NCBI GenBank assembly: GCA_024707205.1
Contig: JANQAD010000001.1
Span: 992,001 to 1,056,000, forward strand
Direction: 5' to 3'
DNA: 64,000 bases
Origin: Demequina sp.
Lineage (GTDB): Bacteria > Actinomycetota > Actinomycetes > Actinomycetales > Demequinaceae
The notes under the pieces were generated by a model that was not told the DNA's origin, made no database searches, and saw only the letters and a program-made list of their open reading frames with translations. The position numbers were made by a program, and so were the translations under genes. This document shows positions 8,811 to 17,312 of the stretch, piece after piece; the first letter of the stretch is position 1; each line of letters opens with the position of its first letter.

Positions 8811-9647
8811 CTAAGCGTCGATCGACTGCAGGAACGGCTCCAACTCGAGCCAGTTCTCCTCGTCGGTGCGGTCCTCGCGCCAGATCGCGAGGTACGCGTC
8901 CTTGGTCTCCTGGGGCAGCGCCTCCCAGTCGGCCATGACCTGCTCCGCGTTCGCGTGCCAGTAGCCCACGATGCGCTGCTGGGTGATCGGCATGCCGATC
9001 TCGCGCCGCAGGAGCGTGCGCGCGGCCCGCGAGATCTTGGACTCGCACGCGATCCAGACGTACGGGTTCGCCTCGGGGGAGATCACGCCTTCGGCCGCGA
9101 GCCCGCGCACGATGTCGCACACCGCGGACGGGCCGATACCGTTTCCGGCCACGCGCCACTGCACGTCCACGGACGCGGCAGAGGGAAGCTCGCGCGCCTC
9201 GTCGAGCGAGGGCACCTCGATGACCACGCGGAACACCTCGTCGGCCGAGGCGTCGGCCAGGATGCGCGCGATGCCGGGCAGCGCCGTGATGTCGCCGATG
9301 AGCACTCGCGTCCCCGAGCCCGGCGTCACTTGGTAGTAGTCCCATGCGTCGGAGATGAGCACGGAGTCGCCGACGGCTGCCTCCCGCCCCCACGTGGCCC
9401 CCGCGCCGTGCCCGTGCAGGAACACCTCTACCTCGAGCCCACCGGGCACGATCCCGCTCACCGTGTAATGGCGCTCGGAATGCCCGTCGACGTCGAGCGT
9501 GTCCGCACCAAGGTCAATGTGGATGAACTCGTCGCCCACGCCCGTGGTGCGCCACGCGGACCCCTCCTCGAGCGCAAGCGTGAGCCGCACCATGAGCGGC
9601 GTGACCTGCGTGCGGGCGGTGACGGTGGCGGGGTAAATGGATTCCAT
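8811..9647 (-). CDS. Siderophore-interacting protein (FAD/NADPH ferric-siderophore reductase)
   Basis: 278 residues of the SIP/ViuB family. It has RHYTVS, the FAD-binding motif of the ferredoxin-reductase-like barrel, then a Rossmann-like NAD(P)H domain with WIACESKISRAARTLLRREIG and GYWHANAEQ. Such proteins reduce Fe(III) from imported siderophores in the cytoplasm. It is the last gene of the iron operon, separated from the binding-protein gene by the hairpin at 9669-9717, which might lower its expression. Confidence 0.92.
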   Translation of the reverse strand: MESIYPATVTARTQVTPLMVRLTLALEEGSAWRTTGVGDEFIHIDLGADTLDVDGHSERHYTVSGIVPGGLEVEVFLHGHGAGATWGREAAVGDSVLISDAWDYYQVTPGSGTRVLIGDITALPGIARILADASADEVFRVVIEVPSLDEARELPSAASVDVQWRVAGNGIGPSAVCDIVRGLAAEGVISPEANPYVWIACESKISRAARTLLRREIGMPITQQRIVGYWHANAEQVMADWEALPQETKDAYLAIWREDRTDEENWLELEPFLQSIDA

Positions 9648-9668
9648 CGGGTCTTCGATTCTCTGTAT

Positions 9669-9717
9669 GCCCGACGCTGGGGCGGCTTTCGCGGGAAGGC
9701 CGGCTCCAGCGTCGGGC
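9669..9717. terminator. Inverted pair of the GCCCGACGCTG repeat; possible hairpin terminator or attenuator
   Basis: GCCCGACGCTGG (9669-9680) and its exact inverse CCAGCGTCGGGC (9706-9717) form a perfect 12-bp stem with a 25-nt loop. It lies between the siderophore-binding-protein stop and the reductase start. There is no T-tract, so a classical Rho-independent terminator is not shown. Both arms are copies of the dispersed 11-mer. Confidence 0.6.
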
Positions 9718-9728
9718 CTGGTACGGGC

Positions 9729-10799
9729 TTAGGACGCGGCGACGATCGGCTCGGGCAGCGTGCTCGGGTCGCCGTCGAAGGCGGCCGTGAGGCGCGGCAC
9801 GAGAGCGTCGAGCGCGTAGGGGATGGACAGCGGCGAAGCGAAGGAGAAGGCTCCTTCGAAGACGCCGTCGGTGGACCAAATCTGTCCGCCCTGCTGCGTG
9901 GCGTTCATCTGTGCGAACAGCGGCAGCGCCTCGATGGCGTCCTGCGTGCCGGGCTCGGTGGCGCCGAGCCACACGTTGGCGTCGGAGTCGAGCTTGTCGA
10001 GGTTCTCGGGGCTGATCGAGATGTAGAAGCCCGTCGACGGGTCGCCGAGCTTGTCGATGTCCGTGGTGTTGATCCCCAGGGTTCCGAGGAGCATGGGGCG
10101 CGGGTCGTTCGAGTAGTAGGCGCCGGGCTGGCCCTCGTAGTAGAACGTCACTGCGGCCGTGTGGCTGGCCCAGTCGGGGTTCGCCGCCTTGATCCCGTCT
10201 TCCTTGGCCTGGATGTCGGCGATGATCTTCTCGCCTTCAGCGACCTTGCCGACGGCCTTCGCGATCGAGCGGGTCTCCTCGGCGAACGGCATGCCCCAGT
10301 CCACGTAGTCGCCGCTCTGGGCGAGCGTGGGCGCGAGCTGGCTCAGCAGGTCGTACTGCTCCTGCGTGATGCCGGACCAGGTCGCGAGGATGAGGTCGGG
10401 CTGGAGCTCCTGGATCGCCTCGTAGTCGAGGTCGCCGGAGCCGAGCACGATCGGCTCCGCGCCCACGGCCGTGCGGGCGTCGTCCGCCCACGGCCAGGTC
10501 GCGTATTCGTAGCCGCCGTACCACTCGCGGACGGCGACAGGGGCGATGCCCATCGCGTACAGCCAGTCCTGCTCGTGGAAACCGACGCTCACGATGCGCT
10601 GCGGCTGCGCGGGGATCACCGTGGTGCCGAACTTCTGGGTAATGCTGACGGGGAACTGGCCGTCGGCAGAGTCGGTAGCGCCGGTTGTTGTGGGCGCAGG
10701 GGTGCTTGGCGACTCGGCCGACGAGCAGGCGGCGAGCGCTAGCGCAGCGGCCAGGGCCAGGGCCGCGGCAATGCCGCGCTTGGTCCTCGTGGTTGTCAT
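9729..10799 (-). CDS. Iron-siderophore ABC transporter substrate-binding lipoprotein
   Basis: 356 residues of the FecB/FepB type. The signal peptide ends in the lipobox LAAC (Cys25), then a Ser/Pro/Thr linker. IPAQPQRIVSVGFHEQDWL and LQPDLILATWSGITQEQYD are hallmark segments of the periplasmic-binding class III fold with its long connecting helix. It captures a ferric siderophore outside the membrane for the two permeases encoded upstream. It sits 52 bp after the ATPase gene in the same operon. Confidence 0.93.
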   Translation of the reverse strand: MTTTRTKRGIAAALALAAALALAACSSAESPSTPAPTTTGATDSADGQFPVSITQKFGTTVIPAQPQRIVSVGFHEQDWLYAMGIAPVAVREWYGGYEYATWPWADDARTAVGAEPIVLGSGDLDYEAIQELQPDLILATWSGITQEQYDLLSQLAPTLAQSGDYVDWGMPFAEETRSIAKAVGKVAEGEKIIADIQAKEDGIKAANPDWASHTAAVTFYYEGQPGAYYSNDPRPMLLGTLGINTTDIDKLGDPSTGFYISISPENLDKLDSDANVWLGATEPGTQDAIEALPLFAQMNATQQGGQIWSTDGVFEGAFSFASPLSIPYALDALVPRLTAAFDGDPSTLPEPIVAAS

Positions 10800-10851
10800 G
10801 CTGTTTTCTCCTTAGGTTCTGAACGCTTGACCGGCGTTCCTGTTGGGACAA

Positions 10852-11616
10852 TCAGGGGGTGCCCGTCACGGGATCGGGCACCACGGTCACGGGGAGACCG
10901 AACGCGGCCGTCACCCTTTCCGCCGTGAGCACGTCGTCGGGCTTGCCGCGAGCGAGGATCAGACCCGCGCTCATGAGCACGAGGTGGTCCGCGTAGCGCG
11001 CGGCCTGCGCAAGGTCGTGGAGCACCACGATGATCGTTCGGCCGTCCGCCGCCAGGCCGTGCACCAGGTCCAGCACGTCGTACTGATGCGCGATGTCGAG
11101 GAACGTCGTGGGCTCGTCGAGGAGCAGCAGCTCGGTCTGCTGGGCGAGAGCGAGGGCGATCCACGCTCGCTGCCGCTGCCCACCGGAGAGGGAGTCGACG
11201 CTGCGATCGGCGAGGCCAGTGAGGCCGGTCGCCTTGAGGGCGTCGTCCACCGCTCGCGTGTCGCTGTCCTGCCAGGGCCGCAGCGCCTTGAGATGGGGGG
11301 TGCGGCCGCGGCCAACGAGGTCGCGAACCGTGATTCCGCCGGGCGCGATGGGGCTCTGCGGCAGGATTCCGAGCTCCCTCGCCACGTCTTTGCTTGACCG
11401 CTCGTGGATGTCCTTGCCGTCCAGCAGCACGGTGCCCGACGCTGGGGCATGCAGGCGCGCAAGTCCCCTCAGCAGCGTGGACTTTCCGCAGCCGTTCGGC
11501 CCCACGATGGCCGTGACCGCCGCCGGAGGGATATCGATGCCGACGCTGTGCACCACTCTCGCGTCGCCGTAGGCGAGCGTGAGGTCTTTGGCGGCCAGGC
11601 GGGAGGTGTCTGTCAC
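10852..11616 (-). CDS. Iron-siderophore ABC transporter ATP-binding protein
   Basis: 254 residues from the GTG at 11616, which overlaps the permease stop (GTGA). Walker A is GPNGCGKST, the signature is LSGGQRQRAWIALALAQ, and Walker B is LLLLDEPTTFLDI, with the H-loop in VVLHDL. It is of the FecE/FhuC type and powers the two FecCD permeases. A copy of the dispersed 11-mer is embedded at 11434-11444, read here as PASGT. Confidence 0.94.
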   Translation of the reverse strand: MTDTSRLAAKDLTLAYGDARVVHSVGIDIPPAAVTAIVGPNGCGKSTLLRGLARLHAPASGTVLLDGKDIHERSSKDVARELGILPQSPIAPGGITVRDLVGRGRTPHLKALRPWQDSDTRAVDDALKATGLTGLADRSVDSLSGGQRQRAWIALALAQQTELLLLDEPTTFLDIAHQYDVLDLVHGLAADGRTIIVVLHDLAQAARYADHLVLMSAGLILARGKPDDVLTAERVTAAFGLPVTVVPDPVTGTP

Positions 11617-12656
11617 TGGAAGGACCCCTTGGAGCGGACGATCAGATAGATGAGGTACGGGCCGCCGATGAGCGACGTGTACAGGCCAACGGGCAATTGG
11701 GCGGACTTGAGCAGCTCTCGCGCGGCGAGGTCGGCGAGCACGGTGAGCGCGGCACCCATGAGCACCGAGGCGCCCACGGTGATGCCGGGGCTGCGCGTGA
11801 GCCTGCGCGCGATCGCGGGCGCCACGAGCGCGATGAACGCGATCGGTCCCACTAGTGCGGCCGCGAGCCCGGCCGCGAGGGCGGCCGTGGCCAGAGCGAC
11901 GAATCGGAGCTTGCCGGGGTGCAGACCCAACCCCGCTGCCAGGTCGTCGCCCATCTCCAAGACGCGCAAGCGTCGGGCCATGAAAAGCGTCACCGGCACG
12001 ATCACCAGGCACGACGCAAACCCCATCGACACGTGCTCCCAGTTGCGCGAGTTCGTGGAGCCGACGATCCACGAGTAGGCCTGGGGCACCACGTTGTTGG
12101 GGATCTTGGTGAGGACGAGCGTGATGACGGCCGTGGCGACGAAGTCGATGCCGATGCCCGCGATGATCATGCGGAACGGCTCCAGGCGGCCGCGGGAGCC
12201 AAGCAGGAGGACGAGCGTCGCCGCGACCAGCGCCCCAAGAATCGCCCAGGGGGCCAGCGCGAGCGACGACGTGTTCTGCGTGATGAAGATGCAGATGACG
12301 GCACCGGCCGCCGCGCCGGAGGAGATGCCGAGGAGGTCGGGCGACGCGAGCGGGTTGCGCGCGATCGACTGCATGAGAGCACCGGAGGCCGCGAGCAGCG
12401 CCCCCACGAGAGCGGCCGTGAAGACGCGCGGCGCGCGCAGCTGTCCCACGATGAAGTCCGCGGCCGTACCCGTGTCGATTCGGACCGCGGCGCGCAGGGT
12501 GTCGCCGAGCGATACCGACACCGTTCCCGTCCACAGCGACAGCACGATGAGCAGGGCCGTGACGACGCCGATGACGATCGTCACCGTGGCGACGCGGCTG
12601 AGCCTGCGGCGCGGGCGCGCAATAGTGGCAGCGGGCGGGGAGGCGAGAGTGGTCAC
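11613..12656 (-). CDS. Iron-siderophore ABC permease, FecD type
   Basis: 347 residues from the GTG at 12656. FecCD family markers include RAPRVFTAALVGALLAASG, MQSIARNPLASPDLLGI and GPIAFIALVAPAIARRL, with about ten membrane segments. In the raw sequence its frame is continuous with the preceding permease because of a base gain at 12702-12707. However, restoring that frame gives the first permease a normal end and a GTGA junction at 12653-12656, so the two are separate genes. Confidence 0.88.
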   Translation of the reverse strand: MTTLASPPAATIARPRRRLSRVATVTIVIGVVTALLIVLSLWTGTVSVSLGDTLRAAVRIDTGTAADFIVGQLRAPRVFTAALVGALLAASGALMQSIARNPLASPDLLGISSGAAAGAVICIFITQNTSSLALAPWAILGALVAATLVLLLGSRGRLEPFRMIIAGIGIDFVATAVITLVLTKIPNNVVPQAYSWIVGSTNSRNWEHVSMGFASCLVIVPVTLFMARRLRVLEMGDDLAAGLGLHPGKLRFVALATAALAAGLAAALVGPIAFIALVAPAIARRLTRSPGITVGASVLMGAALTVLADLAARELLKSAQLPVGLYTSLIGGPYLIYLIVRSKGSFQ

Positions 12657-13703
12657 AATGTCACCACCGTGAGCCGGCGCGCCATGAGCGCGAGCAGGAC
12701 GCCCCCCGAGCAGCGCCGTCGTCACCCCAACGGGGACCTCACCGGGGCGGGCGATGAGACGCCCGAACACGTCGCACAGGAGGATGGTCGCCGCGCCAAC
12801 GGGGAGCGAGAGCGCGAAGAGCCACCCGAGGCGCGCGCGGGTGACGCCGCGCACGAGGTGCGGCACGGCGAGCCCGATGAAGGCGATGGGACCGGCGAGC
12901 GCGGTCGCGAGCCCCGCGAGGAGGGTCACGCAGACCATGACGAGGGCGCGCGTGCGTCCCGGCCGCGTGCCGAGCGACGCGGCAGAGTCGTCGCCGAGCG
13001 CCAAGGCGCTCAGCGAGCGGGTGACGACGGCGGTGATGGCGACCGCGAGCACCCCGACGCTCGCGAGGGGCAGGAGCGGCGCGTTCGCCCTGGCGATGAG
13101 CGAGCCAGCGAGCCAATGGCGGAACGCGCTCAGGGCGTCGGGGTTCATGAGCAGCAGCGCCGTCATGACGGAGCCGAGCACCGCGGTGAGGGCGGCGCCC
13201 CCGAGCGCGAGCCGCACGGGAGAGGACATCCCGGCTCCCCTGCCGCCGATTGCGAAGGCGGCGAGACCGGCGAGGCCGGCGCCAAGGAACGCGAGCCACA
13301 GCTGCCCGCTGAAGTCCCTGATCGAGAACGCAGTGATGCCGATGACGATCGCCAGCGCGGAGCCGGCGTTGATGCCGAGCAGGCCAGGGTCCGCGAGCGG
13401 GTTTCGCGTGATGGTCTGGGTGAGGGCTCCCGCGAGCGCGAGGGCCGCACCGGCGACGATGCCGATCACCGTGCGGATGACCCGGCTCTCGCGCACAACA
13501 CCTTGCTCAGGGACGTCGGGGTTGAAGTGGAACAGCGCGTCCCACACGGTGCTCAGGGGAATGGAGCGGGCGCCGAGACACAGCGAGAGGATGACCGCCA
13601 CGGCGAGCAGAGCGAGTGCCGCGATGAGCCATGGGGTCATCGAGGATGCGGCCGAGCGCCGCGGCGCATCCAGGCGCACGGGCTCTCGCTCAAGGGTGGT
13701 CAT
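12653..13703 (-). CDS. Iron-siderophore ABC permease, FecC type (frameshifted at its 3' end)
   Basis: It starts at the ATG at 13703 and has the FecCD pattern ALALAGALTQTITRNPLADP, GLLGINAGSALAIV and AGPIAFIGLAVPHLVRG. Near the end, after VGVTTALLGG, a run of six C (12702-12707 on the plus strand) throws the frame into the next gene. With five, the protein ends LLALMARRLTVVTL at a TGA overlapping the next GTG, the normal FecC ending. It is the first gene of the operon, 25 bp downstream of the IdeR-like box. The apparent 696-residue permease fusion is therefore likely an artefact. Confidence 0.85.
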
Positions 13704-13727
13704 GGGGCTCCGTCATCGGGTCGGGAG

Positions 13728-13746
13728 CCAGGTAAGGCTCACCTCA
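13728..13746 (-). promoter_or_regulatory. DtxR/IdeR-like iron box
   Basis: The sequence CCAGGTAAGGCTCACCTCA matches the DtxR/IdeR consensus palindrome (TWAGGTWAGSCTWACCTWA) at 15 of 19 positions, including both GGT/ACC cores. It lies 25 bp before the first permease ATG of the siderophore operon. Iron-loaded repressor at this site would shut the operon down when iron is plentiful. Function is inferred from consensus and position. Confidence 0.75.
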
Positions 13747-13947
13747 CCAGGACAGTGTAGCGGCGTTTCGCAACGTGTCACTTGCGTAATTATCCCCGAG
13801 TGCCGCCGAGGGCCGTTGCGCAACCGTGGCCAAACCGTGACCGCCCGCGCCTTGCCAGCCACACCGTCGGGCCACCACACTTTCAAGCACTGAGGGTGCC
13901 GCAACAGCCTGGCAGGGTAGCGGCGCGAAGTGACTGGCCCCGCTGGA

Positions 13948-14430
13948 TCAAGGGAGATCCGGCGGGGCCGCTTCGCTTCCCGGGCCGAGTGACCACTCGA
14001 CCGCCTCGAAACCGCCGATGCGAATGCCATTGGAGTTCCGGCGCATGCGCACGGGCATGCCCGGGCGCGAGAGATCGAACCAGAACGTGTTGCCGTCCTG
14101 AGGGGTGCCGACGTCGTAGCGCCAGCAGTCGAGGGTGCCGAGCGGGTGCTCGATGGTCTCGCGGCGGCGCGCGGCCGTCTCCATGGGGAACGACGCGTGA
14201 GACTGGAGTTCGCGCCACGTGACGCGCTCGCTGTGCTCGTCGCTGCCGGGGGAGGCGACCGTCCACGTGGCGCCCTCGGCGTCCGGGTCCCGGAAGCTGT
14301 TGACCTGGCGGATGCCGCCGTCGAGTTCCAGCACCACCACGGTCCCCGCCGGCAGCCCGGCGCGCAGCTCGTCCGCACTGAACGGGGTTGGCAGGGTTCC
14401 CTCCGCCATGACGTGCGGGTCTGAGCTCAT
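13948..14430 (-). CDS. Hypothetical protein (about 160 aa)
   Basis: No family was recognised. The 160-residue protein starts at an ATG preceded by GAGGGAGGG. It has no signal peptide or membrane segment and is probably soluble. The middle contains ELDGGIRQVNSFRDPDAEG and a C-terminal beta-rich stretch (GNTFWFDLSRPGMPVRMR) ending in an acidic tail. It is followed on the same strand, upstream, by the L7/L12-like gene. Composition and codon use match its neighbours, so it looks like a real gene. Confidence 0.65.
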   Translation of the reverse strand: MSSDPHVMAEGTLPTPFSADELRAGLPAGTVVVLELDGGIRQVNSFRDPDAEGATWTVASPGSDEHSERVTWRELQSHASFPMETAARRRETIEHPLGTLDCWRYDVGTPQDGNTFWFDLSRPGMPVRMRRNSNGIRIGGFEAVEWSLGPGSEAAPPDLP

Positions 14431-14499
14431 CGGTGCCCTCCCTCGGTGCCGTCGCTGCCGACACTACGCCGCCACCCAGCGCGCGCACGGGTGGGGTCG

Positions 14500-14892
14500 C
14501 TAGAGGGTGGACCGCAGGACGTCCACGGCGTCCTTGGCCTCTTTCAAGCCGACGTCGTGGATCTCGCGATAGAGCTTGATGGCGTCGATGAGATCGCCGC
14601 GCGCCACGAGCGCGCTCACGGCGGCATCGTTGCTGCCCGACGCTGTGGCCAGGGGCGCCGGTTGGTGCGGCGGCACGTCGCCGCGGGCTATCGCGTCGAT
14701 GGCCTCCTTGGCGTCCTGGAGGCTCGCGCCATGCTGCTCGCGGTAGAGCTTGATGGCCTCGATCTTCTCGCCCTCGGCCACAAGCCGCGCGATCTCGTCG
14801 TCGGGTTGCGCTTGGGCGCGCGAGGTCGCCGCCTGTGCCATCAGGTCCTCAGTGGTTTCGGCGTGTTTGCCGAAGAGATCCCTCCACCCCAT
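14500..14892 (-). CDS. Small protein with two ribosomal-L7/L12-C-terminal-like repeats
   Basis: About 130 residues. Two copies of one motif are visible: KIEAIKLYREQHGASLQDAK (then EAIDAI) and LIDAIKLYREIHDVGLKEAK (then DAVDVL). This matches the C-terminal domain of ribosomal protein L7/L12, where the AIK..R...GL.LKEAK..V helix pair contacts translation factors. The true L7/L12 N-terminal dimerisation domain is absent, so this is a domain relative and not rplL. The start is uncertain (ATG 14892 or GTG 14901). It carries a copy of the dispersed 11-mer at 14635-14645. A partner function at the ribosome is possible but unproven. Confidence 0.75.
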   Translation of the reverse strand: MGWRDLFGKHAETTEDLMAQAATSRAQAQPDDEIARLVAEGEKIEAIKLYREQHGASLQDAKEAIDAIARGDVPPHQPAPLATASGSNDAAVSALVARGDLIDAIKLYREIHDVGLKEAKDAVDVLRSTL

Positions 14893-14948
14893 GCCGGTCA
14901 CCCTAGCGACGGCGGGCGCAATGCGCTCGGTGAGGCTACGCTTCCGCG

Positions 14949-16631
14949 GTGGGCCACCTTCAACTGACCGATCTCCGTTTCACCCTCGCCGACGGCCACG
15001 TGCTCCTGCGCGACATCACCCTCAAGGTGGGCGCGGGCGACGTCGTCGCGCTCGTGGGGCCCAACGGCGCGGGCAAGACCACGCTCACGCGCATCATCAC
15101 CGGGGACGTCGCGGCCGACGAGGGAACCTGCGCGGTCACGGGGCGCCTGGGGGTGATGCGCCAGTTCATCGGCTCCGTGCGCGACTCGTCTACCGTTGCC
15201 GATCTGCTGCTCTCGCTCGCGTCGCCGAAGCATCGCGCGCTCGCCGAGCGGGTCGGCGCCGCGGAGCTGCGCATGCACGAGACCGGCGCCGAGAAGGACC
15301 AGATGGCGTATGCCGACGCGGTGATCGCGTGGGGCGACGAGGGCGGGTACGAGCTAGAGACCCTCTGGGACGTGTGCACGGTGGCCGCGCTCGGCATCCC
15401 CTTTGACCGCGCGCGAGACCGCGCGGTGACGACGCTGTCCGGGGGCGAGCAGAAGCGCCTCGCGCTCGAGGCTCTCCTCCGCGGCGACGACGAGGTGCTC
15501 ATCCTCGACGAGCCAGACAACTACCTCGACGTGCCGGCCAAGCGCTGGCTCGAGGAGCAGCTCATCGCCTCCAGGAAGGCGATCCTGCTGGTTAGCCACG
15601 ATCGCGAGCTCCTCAACAGGGCGGCGACCCGCATCGCCACGCTCGAGCGGCACGCGACCGGCAGCACCCTATGGGTGCACGCGGGCCCGTGGAGCACGTA
15701 TCGCGAGGCCCGCGAGGCGCGGAACGTCAGGCTCGCCGAGGACCTGCGCCGCTGGGACGAGGAGCACGAGCGCATCAAGGAGCTGGTGCGGACCATGCAG
15801 GAGCGCGCCAAGATCAGCCCCGATCTGGCCTCCCGCTACCAGGCCGCCCAGACCAAGCTGCGCAAGTTCGAGGAGGCAGGCAAGCCCGAGCCCGTGCCGC
15901 TGCCCCAGTCGGTGAACATGCGGCTCGCCGGTGGGCGCACCGCCAAGCGCGCCGTAGTCATCGAACAGCTCGAGCTGACCGGACTCATGCGGCCGTTCTC
16001 CACCGAGATCTGGTTCGGCGACCGCGTTGCGCTGCTGGGCTCGAACGGGTCCGGGAAGTCCCACTTCCTGAGGCTGCTGGCCGCAGGCGGCTCCGATCCA
16101 GACGACGAGCACCTGCCGGCCGGCGACGTGACGCCGGATCCCGTTGCACACACCGGCTCGGTACGGCTTGGCGCGCGGGTGCGCCCCGGCTGGTTCGCCC
16201 AGACCCACGCTCACCCGGAGTGGACGGGCCGCGCGCTCGTCGACATCCTGCATCGCGGCGACGACCACCGCCCGGGCCTCGCCCGCTCGGCCGCGGAGTC
16301 GGTCCTGGACCGCTACGGGCTCGGTTCGCAGTCGTCCCAGCCGTTCGAACGCCTCTCGGGTGGCCAACAGGCTCGGTTCCAGGTGCTGCTGCTTGAGCTC
16401 GGCGGTGCCACGATGCTGCTGCTCGACGAGCCGACGGACAACCTCGACCTCGAGTCCGCGGAGTCGCTTGAGTCCGCGCTGTCCTCGTTCGAGGGCGCCG
16501 TTCTCGCCGTCACTCACGACCGCTGGTTCGCGCAGGGCTTCAATCGTTTCCTCGTGTTCGGCGAGGACGGCCGCATCGTCGAGAGCGCGGAGCCGGTCTG
16601 GGACGCGGCGCGGGTCAACAGGGAACGGTAA
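14949..16631 (+). CDS. ABC-F family ATP-binding cassette protein
   Basis: 560 residues from a GTG start. It has two nucleotide-binding domains in one chain and no membrane segments. Domain 1 has GPNGAGKTT and LSGGEQKRLALEALL with LILDEPDNYLD. Domain 2 has GSNGSGKSH and LSGGQQARFQVLLLEL with LLLDEPTDNLD. A charged helical linker (EEHERIKELVRTMQERAK) joins them, as in ABC-F translation factors that act on stalled ribosomes; some give antibiotic resistance. The subfamily cannot be fixed from sequence alone. Confidence 0.88.
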   Translation: MGHLQLTDLRFTLADGHVLLRDITLKVGAGDVVALVGPNGAGKTTLTRIITGDVAADEGTCAVTGRLGVMRQFIGSVRDSSTVADLLLSLASPKHRALAERVGAAELRMHETGAEKDQMAYADAVIAWGDEGGYELETLWDVCTVAALGIPFDRARDRAVTTLSGGEQKRLALEALLRGDDEVLILDEPDNYLDVPAKRWLEEQLIASRKAILLVSHDRELLNRAATRIATLERHATGSTLWVHAGPWSTYREAREARNVRLAEDLRRWDEEHERIKELVRTMQERAKISPDLASRYQAAQTKLRKFEEAGKPEPVPLPQSVNMRLAGGRTAKRAVVIEQLELTGLMRPFSTEIWFGDRVALLGSNGSGKSHFLRLLAAGGSDPDDEHLPAGDVTPDPVAHTGSVRLGARVRPGWFAQTHAHPEWTGRALVDILHRGDDHRPGLARSAAESVLDRYGLGSQSSQPFERLSGGQQARFQVLLLELGGATMLLLDEPTDNLDLESAESLESALSSFEGAVLAVTHDRWFAQGFNRFLVFGEDGRIVESAEPVWDAARVNRER

Positions 16632-16657
16632 CAAGCGCGGCCAGCTAGGTTCTCACC

Positions 16658-17312
16658 ATGGGGAACCGGTTCGGCGGAGTGGCAGCGGTCGTGGCGATCG
16701 GGGCCGCGCTCGTGCTCGCGCTCGGCGTAGTGTTCACGAACGCTGGCGGCGTCGACTACGCCAAAGGCACCTACACCTTCAAGCAGCCGCCACCGAGTAC
16801 GTGGACGAGTCGATCGTGTTGGTGCAAGACGGAGCCGTCACGGACGTGTGGATGAGCGAAGCAGACATGACCCGGAACTATTACGGATATACGCCGCAGA
16901 CCCCCGCCACGGCACTCCAACTCGGGGACGATTCTGCGGTGACCACCAGGGATGGCGACACAGTGCGCCAATGCTGGTTCGTCGGCACCGAGAGCGAGCA
17001 CTGCGTCGAGTTCGTCGACGTCACGCGGCTGAGCGGCGCGGAAGCGGCGCGTCTTTCACGGTGGGCCGCCCCGCCGACGGCGAGTACGTAGTGCATTCGC
17101 AGTCCGTCACGTGGGACGAGGGCAGCAACTCGAGGGTCACCATCACGGACGGCAACTATGGCGTCTTGAGTGGCGGCCACGACCGCGACACCGTGCGCTA
17201 CTGGATCCGCGGCGCCAACGAACCCTTCGCGATCTGCCACGACGATCCCCGCTCCTACGACGAGGAGGAGTGCTGGACCTGGAGTGAGGCCACCGACGCT
17301 AAAGGCGTCTGA
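16658..17312 (+). CDS. Membrane-anchored hypothetical protein (two frameshifts)
   Basis: It begins MGNRFGGVAAVVAIG with one membrane helix (residues 7-28). The frame is lost near 16785-16795, continues as EYVDESIVLVQDGAVTDVWM, is lost again near 17035-17050, and ends with SFTVGRPADGEYVV through to a TGA at 17312. Adding one base at each break gives one protein of about 218 residues with a short N-terminal anchor and a beta-rich outer domain containing several Cys (CWF, HCVEF, CHDD, CWTW). No family was recognised. It overlaps the 3' end of the convergent glycoside hydrolase gene by 14 bp. It may be a real pseudogene or two read errors. Confidence 0.6.

Noticed and set aside
10800..10851. TTAGGTT before the siderophore-binding-protein gene as a second iron box
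   Set aside because: Only the left half matches the DtxR/IdeR consensus; the right half does not, so it was not called.
11919..13760. Long plus-strand frame of 613 codons opposite the siderophore permeases
   Set aside because: The composition is biased (Arg/Glu/Gly/Asp) and it is the shadow of two clear FecCD permeases.
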